From assembly GCA_910584915.1 (NCBI GenBank), contig CAJUDM010000002.1, positions 124,001-188,000 on the forward strand: 64,000 nt of DNA, written 5' to 3'. Below the pieces are notes generated by a model that did no database searches, was not told the origin of the DNA, and saw nothing but the letters and a program-made list of their open reading frames with translations. The stretch is from an uncultured Lachnospiraceae bacterium (lineage in GTDB: Bacteria; Bacillota; Clostridia; Lachnospirales; Lachnospiraceae). Below are positions 35,259-43,832 of the stretch, piece after piece (the stretch's first letter is position 1; the number at the start of each line of letters is the position of its first letter). Position numbers and translations under genes: made by a program.

Positions 35259-36620
35259 TTATAAATATTGGTTCAAATTTTCTAATAGATACTTCTTTTT
35301 ATTATGCGCCGGATTTTCCAGAACATCCGTCAGCATCCTCTGCAATATTTCTCCCAGTTCTCTTCCTGGCTTTAATCCCTGTTCCAGCAGATCCTTACCG
35401 CTGACAGCGAGATCCTTTAACGACAGACAGTCCTTCTTTTCCGTCATTTCCCGGTACATTGCCTCTAATCTCTCCTGCTTTGCCAGCTTTTCCTCACGGA
35501 GATAGCCGCTCTGCGCAAGAAGATCCGCCCGGTTTACTTCAAACATATCCGGAAAGGCATCCTCCCCGATCCCCGCGATCAGGCGCCGCACCACAGAAAT
35601 TTTTACATGCTCCTCCAGGTCGATGGACCAGTCATGGAACTCCACCAGACGACAGACTTTCTTTATCGTATCGTTGTCAAACTTCAGCCTGCGCAAAATA
35701 TCCTCCGCAAGCCTTGTACTCTCTTTCGCATGTTTCTTAAAGTGGTCTTTTCCCGTTTTATCCGTCGTTTTCGTCAGGGGCTTTCCGATATCATGCAACA
35801 GCATGGCAAGCCGCAGCACCTTATCGGCTCTGACAGCCTTCATCGCCTGCAATGTGTGCTCACCGACATTGTAACAGTGGTGGGGATTGTTCTGCATCGT
35901 CTCCATACAGACATCAAATTCCGGCAGAAAGATCTCTGTGATCCCCAGCTCATACGCCCTGCGCAGATAATCTGGATGAGGGGAAACCAGCAGCTTCACC
36001 AACTCCACCCTGATCCGTTCCGCGCTGACATTTCTCAAATTCCCCGCCAGCCTGCGGACTGCTTCTTTCGTTTCCTCCTCTATCTCATAGCCAAACTGCG
36101 CCGAGAAGCGCACGCCGCGCATCACACGCAGGGCATCCTCCGAAAATCTCTCCTGCGCATTCCCCACACAGCGGATGAGTTTCCTCTCCATATCGCCGAT
36201 GCCGTCAAAGAGATCGATCAGCCCTTCCGACGGATGATATGCCATCGCATTCACCGTAAAATCCCGGCGTTTCAGATCTTCCTCCAGAGATTTAGTAAAG
36301 ATGACCTCCTTCGGATGTCTGTTGTCCTCATATTCCCCATCGATCCGGTAGGTTGTCACTTCATATCCTGTTCTCTGTAACATCACAGTCACGGTCCCGT
36401 GTTGAATACCGGTATCTATGGTACGCCGAAACAGCTTTTTTACCTGCTGTGGATCGGCGGATGTGGTGATATCCCAGTCATCTGGCATCCGCCCCATGAT
36501 CGAGTCCCGCACACAGCCACCCACCGCATAAGCTTCAAAGCCCGCTTCATTCAACGTATTGATAATAAATCCCACCTGTTCAGGCAATATAATATTTATT
36601 TCTTTCTCCTTATTACTCAA
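35259..36620 (-). CDS. cca: CCA tRNA nucleotidyltransferase / HD-domain protein
   Basis: 453 residues. The nucleotidyltransferase head has AVGGCVRDSIMGRMPDDWD, with the two metal-binding acids, and the RRDFTVNAMAY motif; a tRNA-binding neck and an HD domain (LRLAMLLHDIGKPLTKT) follow. It adds or repairs the CCA end of tRNAs. The start is uncertain: TTG 36620 has no ribosome site at normal distance, and an AAGGAG lies inside the first codons, pointing to initiation a few residues later at a non-ATG codon. Confidence 0.92.
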   Translation of the reverse strand: MSNKEKEINIILPEQVGFIINTLNEAGFEAYAVGGCVRDSIMGRMPDDWDITTSADPQQVKKLFRRTIDTGIQHGTVTVMLQRTGYEVTTYRIDGEYEDNRHPKEVIFTKSLEEDLKRRDFTVNAMAYHPSEGLIDLFDGIGDMERKLIRCVGNAQERFSEDALRVMRGVRFSAQFGYEIEEETKEAVRRLAGNLRNVSAERIRVELVKLLVSPHPDYLRRAYELGITEIFLPEFDVCMETMQNNPHHCYNVGEHTLQAMKAVRADKVLRLAMLLHDIGKPLTKTTDKTGKDHFKKHAKESTRLAEDILRRLKFDNDTIKKVCRLVEFHDWSIDLEEHVKISVVRRLIAGIGEDAFPDMFEVNRADLLAQSGYLREEKLAKQERLEAMYREMTEKKDCLSLKDLAVSGKDLLEQGLKPGRELGEILQRMLTDVLENPAHNKKKYLLENLNQYL

Positions 36621-36684
36621 CTGTTTACAGATTTATATATCCTCCAAATTTTATCCCCGCAGGTAATGCGTCAGGCGGCTTGGC

Positions 36685-38115
36685 TTAGTAAGCCCTCCCC
36701 CAGTAAACCATCTTCTTCGCGGGTTTTCCGCAGCAGACGCACACATCCGACAGCTGCTCCTGCTCAAAAGGCATACATCTGCTGGTCACAGACAGTTCTT
36801 CCTTGATCTTATCCTCGCAGTCCTGACAGCCGCACCACATCGCTTTCACAAAGCCTGTCTTCTCGCCAAAGATCCGCTTAAACTCCTCATAGTCCTTCGC
36901 AACGTAGGTGTGAGAATCCCTGTGAGCTCTGGCGCGCTCTAGCATTTCCGTCTGCATTCTCTCAAGCAGCTCTTTCACCTTTCCGACAAGCTCCGCAAAC
37001 GGCACCTCCGTCTTCTCTCTTGTGTCACGGCGGCAGATCACACACTTTCCGGCTTCGATATCCTTCGGTCCGACCTCAATGCGCAGAGGGATCCCGCGCA
37101 TCTCCTGCTCGGAGAACTTCCACCCCGGGCTCTTGTCGCTGTCATCCACCTTCACGCGGAAATCCTTCAACATCTCTTCCAGTTCCGCTGCCTTCTCCAG
37201 CACACCTTCCTTTCTCTGCTGGATCGGAATGATCATCACCTGAACCGGCGCAACCTTAGGCGGCAGCACCAGCCCGGAATTATCGCTGTGCACCATGATC
37301 AGTCCCCCGATCATACGGGTGGACACACCCCAGGATGTCTGATGTACATATTTTAATTTGTTATCTCTATCCGCAAACTGAATACCGAACGCTTTCGCAA
37401 AGCCGTCCCCGAAGTTATGGCTCGTCCCGGACTGCAGCGCCTTACCGTCGTGCATCAGCGCCTCCACCGTGTAGGTGGCAACCGCTCCCGCAAACCGTTC
37501 CTTCTCGGTCTTCTGCCCTTTGATCACAGGGATCGCCAGCACCTTCTCCAGAAACTCCGCATAGACATTCAGCATCTGCAGTGTCCTTGCCTCCGCGTCC
37601 TCCGCCGTCGCATGCGCCGTGTGTCCCTCCTGCCATAAAAACTCGCGGCTCCGGAGGAAAGGCCTTGTCTCCTTCTCCCAGCGCACAACGGAACACCACT
37701 GGTTCAGTACCTGCGGCAGATCCCGGTAGGACTGCACCACATTTTTATAGTAATCGCAGAACAATGTCTCGGATGTGGGGCGCACGCAGAGTCTTTCCTG
37801 CAGCTCCTGCTGCCCCCCGTGGGTCACCCACGCCACCTCCGGCGCAAATCCCTCCACGTGGTCCTTCTCCTTCTGCAGAAGGCTCTCCGGGATGAACATG
37901 GGCAGATAGGCGTTCTGCACTCCTGTCTCTTTGAACATATCGTCGAGCTGTTTCTGGATCAGCTCCCAGATCGCATACCCCGCCGGGCGGATCACCATAC
38001 AGCCCTTGACGCTCGTATAATCGATCAACTCCGCCTTCTTCACGACGTCTGTATACCACTGCGCGAAATCCTCCTCCATGGAGGTGATCGCTTCCACTAA
38101 TTTTTTTTCTGCCAT
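36685..38115 (-). CDS. proS: Prolyl-tRNA synthetase, short archaeal/eukaryote type
   Basis: 476 residues, the class II ProS form without the bacterial editing insertion. Visible are the motif 2 region (RWEKETRPFLRSREFLWQEG), motif 3-like GGLIMVHSDNSGLVLPP, a C-terminal zinc-binding region (CQDCEDKI and CVCCGK) and the characteristic terminal tyrosine (WGRAY). It charges tRNA-Pro with proline. AGGAG precedes the ATG. No T-box leader is evident in the 269 bases upstream. Confidence 0.96.
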   Translation of the reverse strand: MAEKKLVEAITSMEEDFAQWYTDVVKKAELIDYTSVKGCMVIRPAGYAIWELIQKQLDDMFKETGVQNAYLPMFIPESLLQKEKDHVEGFAPEVAWVTHGGQQELQERLCVRPTSETLFCDYYKNVVQSYRDLPQVLNQWCSVVRWEKETRPFLRSREFLWQEGHTAHATAEDAEARTLQMLNVYAEFLEKVLAIPVIKGQKTEKERFAGAVATYTVEALMHDGKALQSGTSHNFGDGFAKAFGIQFADRDNKLKYVHQTSWGVSTRMIGGLIMVHSDNSGLVLPPKVAPVQVMIIPIQQRKEGVLEKAAELEEMLKDFRVKVDDSDKSPGWKFSEQEMRGIPLRIEVGPKDIEAGKCVICRRDTREKTEVPFAELVGKVKELLERMQTEMLERARAHRDSHTYVAKDYEEFKRIFGEKTGFVKAMWCGCQDCEDKIKEELSVTSRCMPFEQEQLSDVCVCCGKPAKKMVYWGRAY

Positions 38116-38289
38116 CTTTTTCTCCTCTGTCTCTTTCTTTTTCTATATCTGCATTGTTTAGAGAAATTATACTTTAAAACAGAAAGTAAGACAAGAACTT
38201 TTCCAACAGGAAAAGCAAACCGCATATATAAATATGCAGCACCATATATACAAAAATGTGACTTCCAGTCAAATATCCCGACATCATGA

Positions 38290-38391
38290 TCGAAATACAG
38301 GCAACAAGCTTCTCTATTATGCGGCTTTATGGCTTACAACGACGACCAGCTAGACTACTGGTCCTTCGCCTACCAGGCAGGCGGTTATATC
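38290..38391 (+). other. Protein-like sequence without a gene, possible gene remnant
   Basis: In the 269-base gap between proS and the polymerase gene one plus-strand frame reads like conserved protein, including MAYNDDQLDYWSFAYQAG from ATG 38329, then runs into the antisense of the polymerase gene's end and stops at about 38445. There is no ribosome site. It may be the relic of a truncated gene, or chance. The rest of the gap shows nothing recognisable. Confidence 0.25.
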
Positions 38392-40007
38392 CCGGCTTTT
38401 GCATTCCTTCTCATCAGGCTCTCCCCGACCCCCAGCATCATATAAATATAAGGTGTATTCAGCACCTGGGAAAAACTGAACTGGTTATGTATAAAGTATG
38501 ACAAAAGTGCGGCTGCAAATACATAGCACAGCGGATCCTTTGCCGCCCTCTCCAAAAGCCGTTTAAAGCTGCTCCATAAAATACCGATAAAGGAGAGCAT
38601 TCCGAAGATACCGACATTGACCAGATGAGTGATACATTCATTATGTGCATTGGTCAGCCTTGATCCCGGCCACTCCTCCTGCAGCCTCGCCGAGAGCTCC
38701 GGTATATTATAAGCATAGATGGAAAAACAGTCCTGCCCTGCCCCGAAAAGCCGCTCTCTCCATGAAAAAGACTGGTAAATAGCTAATCCGTCCCGCCAGG
38801 TGGCGCCTCTGGCACTGCCCCAGCGTCCATCAAATAAAAATATGGAATATTTCGATAAAAATCCCAGACTTCCGGGCGCTCTCGTATTGACAATAAGCAG
38901 TACGATATAAATGATCATGATACCGGTTATTATTCCGATCACTGTATACTGAAACCACTTATATTTCCAGATCCACTCACCTTTTGCTGTTTCTTTCTCC
39001 GCATATTCTTTTTCTCTCTTTCCTATAAACACCCTGACAGCACACAACACAATTAACGCAGACAGCGTCAGATTCCCGAGCATGATCCACATCATAGTAG
39101 TATCCATGCTCAGGCTCTCTCTGTCAAACTTTACGATAATACGCATTACCTGACATGCCGAACAGTAAAATATTCCCAGTTCCAGCAATCTCTTCATATA
39201 ATCCGTCTTCTGAAAAGAGATCAAAAATAAAAATAAAAAAACTACGCCCATTGACAAAAAGGCGGAATCGCTTCCCTCCACAGCGGCAAGCCCGAGTGCT
39301 ACAACACTGTAAATACCTGAAAAAATACGCATCCAGAACTTTTCTGTGATCACATAGAGCACTACCCCAGTCACAAAAAATACAGACCAGAAACCGCAGA
39401 ACCAGTTCACATTCCCCAGGCTGGAGATAAACTGCTCATGTTTATAGTGCATATCCACCGGATATATTGAAAACCTGTTCAAAAGTCCCCAGAAAAACAC
39501 AATAAATGATGCCGACATAAAAAAAGGCAATACATCTATCCCGCCGTCATAAAAGCGGGATATCAAAAAATAGATGCCTATAAAAAAAAGCTGCATGCCA
39601 AAACCCATATACCACCCGCTCGTACCCCAGAGCGCCTCTTCCCTGTAATCGGTATAATAAAAAGAGATAATATTGACAGACAGAAAAAGAATGATAAAAA
39701 TATCCGTGACCGAAATACTCTGTATCAGATTTTTCAACCTCTTTTTAAACGGCGGCATCATATAATACAGAATGATAAGAGGTATCATCACCACTGCCGT
39801 GATAAGACACAATTTTCTGAAAAAAAGATATTTATTAGTGGCTATCTGAATATAACCTTCCGGTGCATACAGAGAATATACAAATACAAGAAAAAACAAA
39901 AAGATATAGACTCCGGCACTGCAAAAAAAACGCAGAATATTTTTTATATTCCACCGTTTTTCCGGCAATCCCACATTATTCCGTTTTTCAGCCAGTTCTG
40001 CCTCCAT
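38385..40007 (-). CDS. O-antigen ligase/polymerase-like membrane protein
   Basis: 540 residues with about 12 transmembrane helices. A large loop (about 390-450) precedes the C-terminal helices, with LTNAHNECITHLVNVGIFG typical of the Wzy/WaaL (O-antigen ligase) family. Such proteins join or polymerise lipid-linked glycans outside the membrane; in a Gram-positive host the acceptor would be a teichoic acid, capsule or S-layer glycan. It begins six bases after the pseudouridine synthase stop, with GGAG overlapping that stop, so the two are co-transcribed. No glycosyltransferase gene is close. Confidence 0.83.
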   Translation of the reverse strand: MEAELAEKRNNVGLPEKRWNIKNILRFFCSAGVYIFLFFLVFVYSLYAPEGYIQIATNKYLFFRKLCLITAVVMIPLIILYYMMPPFKKRLKNLIQSISVTDIFIILFLSVNIISFYYTDYREEALWGTSGWYMGFGMQLFFIGIYFLISRFYDGGIDVLPFFMSASFIVFFWGLLNRFSIYPVDMHYKHEQFISSLGNVNWFCGFWSVFFVTGVVLYVITEKFWMRIFSGIYSVVALGLAAVEGSDSAFLSMGVVFLFLFLISFQKTDYMKRLLELGIFYCSACQVMRIIVKFDRESLSMDTTMMWIMLGNLTLSALIVLCAVRVFIGKREKEYAEKETAKGEWIWKYKWFQYTVIGIITGIMIIYIVLLIVNTRAPGSLGFLSKYSIFLFDGRWGSARGATWRDGLAIYQSFSWRERLFGAGQDCFSIYAYNIPELSARLQEEWPGSRLTNAHNECITHLVNVGIFGMLSFIGILWSSFKRLLERAAKDPLCYVFAAALLSYFIHNQFSFSQVLNTPYIYMMLGVGESLMRRNAKAGI

Positions 40008-40013
40008 TTGTCT

Positions 40014-40694
40014 CTACTCCTTCTTAAAATCCTGAAAAACTTCTCCGGACGGTTTACTCACAAAAAGCATCTCTTCGCCTGTCTCTGGATGTATCAGTTT
40101 TAATTTATATGCACACAACGCCACATTTTTAATGCTGTGTGCCTCCGAATAGAGATTAATTGCCGCATCCGCATATTTCTTATCTCCCAAAAGCGGCATA
40201 CCTGCATGTGCCATCTGTGCCCTGATCTGATGAAACCTCCCCGTCTCAAGACGTACTTCATAGAGTGCCCTGCCCTTTTTCATCGCTATCAGCCTGTAAT
40301 GGAGCACCGCTTTTTTAGCGCCAGGTGTATCCGCTGTAACGATCTTTGCCCTTGAACCCTCCTTTACCATATAATCCTCCAGCATTCCCTCCTGTACCTC
40401 AGGCTGATTAAACGCCACAGCATAATAAACTTTGTCAAAAATACTTTTCTTTAACTGTTCACTCAGATTTCTTGCCGCCTTCTTATTTTTTGCAAAAACA
40501 AGAAGTCCCTCCACCGGCTGGTCCAGCCTGTGTATAACAGCCAGATAAGTCTCATTTTTCTCAGCCAGATAAGTCTTCAGCTCGCTGACAAGATCCGGCA
40601 CGGAAACTTTTGCACTCTGTGTCGGAAGTCCCGCAGGTTTCCTGCAGACAAGTATATCCTTATCCTCATAGACGATCTTAATATCTGCTCTCAA
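40014..40694 (-). CDS. RluA family RNA pseudouridine synthase
   Basis: 226 residues. The catalytic aspartate lies in the HRLDQPVEGLLVFAKN motif, and the RFHQIRAQMAHAGMPLLGD block is typical of RluA/RluD-type enzymes. No S4 domain is present, as in the shorter RluA forms. It isomerises uridines in rRNA or tRNA; the target position cannot be told. The start is TTG 40694, with AGAGG about ten bases ahead. Confidence 0.93.
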   Translation of the reverse strand: MRADIKIVYEDKDILVCRKPAGLPTQSAKVSVPDLVSELKTYLAEKNETYLAVIHRLDQPVEGLLVFAKNKKAARNLSEQLKKSIFDKVYYAVAFNQPEVQEGMLEDYMVKEGSRAKIVTADTPGAKKAVLHYRLIAMKKGRALYEVRLETGRFHQIRAQMAHAGMPLLGDKKYADAAINLYSEAHSIKNVALCAYKLKLIHPETGEEMLFVSKPSGEVFQDFKKE

Positions 40695-40996
40695 ATTTTT
40701 TCTTCCTCTAATCTTTTACTTTATTTCAAAATATATTTCATTTTACCAGCATTATATTTCTGTTTATACCCTGAAAAAATATAATCTTTACATTATTACA
40801 GATTCCTCTCTTATCCTGCAATAATCATGTTATCAAAAAATGCAGGCTGTTTCAAGAAATATAGTTTTTCCTTTCTGTAAATATTCGGTTTATCTGCCTG
40901 AATTTACATATATCTCAAAAAACGGTCATTTTTTATGTTTTAACTGAAACGATTTGTGCTACAATAGAGAAAACTATATGATCGGAGGAATATTAT
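40695..40996. other. AT-rich divergent intergenic region
   Basis: 302 bases between rluA (minus) and the mutarotase-like gene (plus). On the plus strand TACAAT at 40960-40965 is a -10 candidate without a good -35, and GGAGGA serves the gene at 40997. On the minus strand TATAATG at about 40750 is a -10 candidate for rluA. No repeats or RNA genes seen. Confidence 0.4.
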
Positions 40997-41656
40997 ATGG
41001 AACGTCATACCTTTGCTATGGAAATAAAAAAAGGCCGCATGAATCTTTATCGAAAAAATCTCGGTGAGATATGGCATGAACTTGTCATGTTTCTGGATGA
41101 AAACGATGTCCGCAATTTTAGTATCTGGAACTGTTCTTCTCTTATCTTCGGTTATTGTGAGACGGAGGAAGAAAAAGATCTTTACAAAAAAGCCACAGAA
41201 CAGATTGGCAAAATCATCAGCAAGATGGAGGACACATTTACCTGGATTTCCACACCCGGCCAGAAAATGCGCCTGATGTATCATAATTTTGGCATCGTAA
41301 GGGAAAACAAGGAACTGATCCGTCACAGAATGTTCATGACAAAGCTGAAACCAGGATGTGAGGATGAATATCAGGCACGCCATGATGCGCTGATAGCTGC
41401 CAGAGGGGATGCTCCCGATCCAGGACCGGACAGCAACTTCAGTATCTGGAGTGCGGGCGGATATATTTTCGGTTATGATGAGATCGATACTACCATGGAA
41501 GTGGAAGAGACTCCCGAAGCACATATGTCGACTGTATCCTGGGAGACCAGACAGCTTGAAATCATGGACTGGCTCACAAATGATGTGGACTGGCTCACGG
41601 AAAGCTATCATCCCTCCAGCGTGCGTCTGGCATGGCACGCCGGCAGACAATGCTGA
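40997..41656 (+). CDS. Duplicated L-rhamnose-mutarotase-like protein
   Basis: 219 residues made of two copies of the RhaM/DUF718 dimeric alpha-beta barrel domain (about 1-100 and 108-215). Each has the NFSIWN/NFSIWS strand followed by an IFGY strand. Single-domain RhaM interconverts alpha and beta anomers of L-rhamnose, with a histidine in a YxRRHxPIW motif. In copy 1 that His aligns with Leu but the IW pair is kept (YRKNLGEIWHEL); in copy 2 the His is kept (YQARHDAL) but the Trp is lost. The sugar is unknown. GGAGGA lies eight bases before the ATG. Confidence 0.78.
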   Translation: MERHTFAMEIKKGRMNLYRKNLGEIWHELVMFLDENDVRNFSIWNCSSLIFGYCETEEEKDLYKKATEQIGKIISKMEDTFTWISTPGQKMRLMYHNFGIVRENKELIRHRMFMTKLKPGCEDEYQARHDALIAARGDAPDPGPDSNFSIWSAGGYIFGYDEIDTTMEVEETPEAHMSTVSWETRQLEIMDWLTNDVDWLTESYHPSSVRLAWHAGRQC

Positions 41657-41717
41657 AAATATTTTTGAATAATGGCATATCACTATACAGCAGGCAATAG
41701 AAAGGCACAAATAAACT

Positions 41718-42581
41718 ATGAAAAAAAATACTGTTTTAGAAGATGTAAAAAGGACGGCGCTGATCGTAGCCGCTGCCTTTTTGATGGCTATGAATATCAA
41801 AAGCTTTGTCAGGGCAGGTGATCTTCTTCCGGGAGGTTTCAACGGCCTGACACTGTTGATCCAGCAGATTGCAAGACATTTCTGGAATCTCAATCTCTCC
41901 TATTCCCTGATCAATTTTTCTCTGAATGCCATTCCCGTCTTTATCAGCTTTAAATATATCGGAAAGAAATTCACAGGGTATTCCTGTCTGATGATCGTAT
42001 TGACCGGTATCTTTACAGATATCCTGTCAGGTTTTCAGATGACAGACGACATTCTGCTCGTCGCTGTGTTCGGCGGCATTTTAAATGCCTGTGCTATCTC
42101 ACTTTGTCTCTACGCAAATGCGACCAGCGGCGGAACGGATTTCATAGCTATTTTCTTCTCGGAAAAATACGGCATTGAGACATGGAACTATATTTTCGCC
42201 GGAAACTGTATCATTCTTCTTGTTGCCGGATATCTGTTTGGATGGAATGAGGCGCTGTATTCGATCATTTTCCAGTTCGCTTCAACGCAGGTACTGCACC
42301 TTCTGTATAAACGCTACCAGAAACAGACTCTGCTCATCATTACTTCCAAACCGGATGAAATTTATCAGGAAATCCGGGAGAAAACAAATCATGATGCAAC
42401 CCTTTTTAAGGGGATCGGATGTTATAAAAAACATGAATGCAACATGCTCTATTCTGTTGTAGGAAGAGATGAGATAAAGCCGATCATTAAAAAAATACGG
42501 GAAATCGATAAAAATGCATTTATCAATACAATGAACACGCAACAACTGACAGGCCGATTTTATCAGAGGCCAAATGATTGA
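41718..42581 (+). CDS. YitT family membrane protein
   Basis: 287 residues: five or six transmembrane helices (about 12-180, with GDLLPGGFNGLTLLIQQIA and NATSGGTDFIAIFFSEKYG) followed by a cytoplasmic DUF2179 domain (about 205-280). The family is widespread in Bacillota and of unproven function; some members are linked to metabolite or lipid homeostasis. It follows the mutarotase-like gene by 61 bases and precedes a strong terminator, so the two may share a transcript. Confidence 0.88.
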   Translation: MKKNTVLEDVKRTALIVAAAFLMAMNIKSFVRAGDLLPGGFNGLTLLIQQIARHFWNLNLSYSLINFSLNAIPVFISFKYIGKKFTGYSCLMIVLTGIFTDILSGFQMTDDILLVAVFGGILNACAISLCLYANATSGGTDFIAIFFSEKYGIETWNYIFAGNCIILLVAGYLFGWNEALYSIIFQFASTQVLHLLYKRYQKQTLLIITSKPDEIYQEIREKTNHDATLFKGIGCYKKHECNMLYSVVGRDEIKPIIKKIREIDKNAFINTMNTQQLTGRFYQRPND

Positions 42582-42616
42582 GGAATCTTATTTATCTGCC
42601 ATTTGAAAATCTGTAT

Positions 42617-42687
42617 AAAAATCTTCCCTGAATCCCTGTCAGATCAAATATATCACCGGAAATGACAAAGGATCAGGGAAGATTTTT
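42617..42687. terminator. Bidirectional terminator between yitT-like and pfkB-like genes
   Basis: Perfect 14-base arms AAAAATCTTCCCTG (42617-42630) and CAGGGAAGATTTTT (42674-42687) with a 43-base loop and T-runs on both strands, lying between convergent genes. Confidence 0.8.
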
Positions 42688-42725
42688 TATATCACCAGAA
42701 CACGATCAATGATCCGATATCTTTC

Positions 42726-43709
42726 TCATCTGCTCTTGATCAGTTCTTTCACTTCTTCTCTGCATGGCATAACCCTGAGAGCACCTTTTCTGGTAGTGAT
42801 AATGGAAGCCGCCGCATTTGCGAAAGTAAGCATTTCTTTCAGAGCATCCGCTGAGAGATCCTCCAATCCTTTTTCCAGTATATAATTCAGTACACATCCG
42901 CCGAAAGTATCTCCGGCTCCTGTCGTCTCGATCGTATTTTCCTGCAAAAAAGGCTTTACTTCCACCATAATTTCCTCATCGTTACCAGGTTTCTTATAGT
43001 AAGCCCTGCTGCCCTCTTTTCCGAGTGAGACTAAAATAAGAGGAATATCATTTTCTTCCCTGATCTTCTTTACGCCTGCCGTATAATCTTCTTCCCCGGT
43101 GAGCCACTGGATCTCATTGTCGGAAATTTTTAAGATATCACATTTGGTGAGCCCGTAGAGCACCTGCTCTTTTGCGTCATCCAGGCTGTTCCAGAGAGGT
43201 TCTCTGAGATTTGGATCAAAGGAGATAAGAGCTCCGGCTTTTTTCGCTTCATCGATACCAAATTTTGTGGCTTCCCTCACTTCGGGGTGTGTCATGGAGA
43301 GTGTGCCAAAATGAAATATCTTTGTATCCTGTAACAGAGATACATTCACTTCCTCTTTTTTCAGCATCATATCCGCACCGGGATTTCTGTAAAAAGAAAA
43401 ATCTCTGTCTCCGTCCTCAAAAGTCTGTACGAAAGCGAGCGTTGTCCTCGCCTCTCTGTCGATGATCAGATTGCCTGTATCGATTCCCACCTCATCCAAC
43501 ACTTTTTTCAGCCTGTTTCCGAAGATATCATCCCCGACCTTGCCGATAAACCCGACTTTACGCCCAAGCTTATTCAGCATTGCAAGTACATTACAGGGTG
43601 CGCCGCCCGGATTTGCTTCGAACAGTGTATTTCCCTGACCGGATACACCGTTATCCGTCATGTCGATCAACAATTCTCCGAGTGCGATCACATCAAATTT
43701 TTTTTCCAT
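42726..43709 (-). CDS. PfkB family carbohydrate kinase, fructokinase-like
   Basis: 327 residues of the ribokinase fold. The N-terminus MEKKFDVIALGELLIDMTD and GGAPCNVLAMLNKLG are typical of bacterial fructokinases, and the catalytic aspartate is in ETTGAGDTFGGCV. It phosphorylates fructose or a related ketose at the expense of ATP. AGGAGG lies six bases before the ATG. It is a single gene between gyrA and the convergent yitT-like gene; inverted GATAT half-sites at 43761-43800 upstream could be a regulator site. Confidence 0.9.
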   Translation of the reverse strand: MEKKFDVIALGELLIDMTDNGVSGQGNTLFEANPGGAPCNVLAMLNKLGRKVGFIGKVGDDIFGNRLKKVLDEVGIDTGNLIIDREARTTLAFVQTFEDGDRDFSFYRNPGADMMLKKEEVNVSLLQDTKIFHFGTLSMTHPEVREATKFGIDEAKKAGALISFDPNLREPLWNSLDDAKEQVLYGLTKCDILKISDNEIQWLTGEEDYTAGVKKIREENDIPLILVSLGKEGSRAYYKKPGNDEEIMVEVKPFLQENTIETTGAGDTFGGCVLNYILEKGLEDLSADALKEMLTFANAAASIITTRKGALRVMPCREEVKELIKSR

Positions 43710-43832
43710 CTCAACCCTCCTGACTTTGCTTTATATTTTTTAAAATTGATCATCTGATGAATAGATATCAATCTATTTGTATATCTTTCAATCAGATATA
43801 CTTTAGCATAAATCGTTATTATAATCCGACAT

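Noticed and set aside
38116..38384. T-box riboswitch upstream of proS
   Set aside because: No T-box (GGTGG-type) consensus or specifier hairpin with terminator could be found.
40940..41893. Minus-strand open frame of 317 codons
   Set aside because: Antisense to the mutarotase-like gene and the start of the yitT-like gene, both of which have family motifs and ribosome sites.
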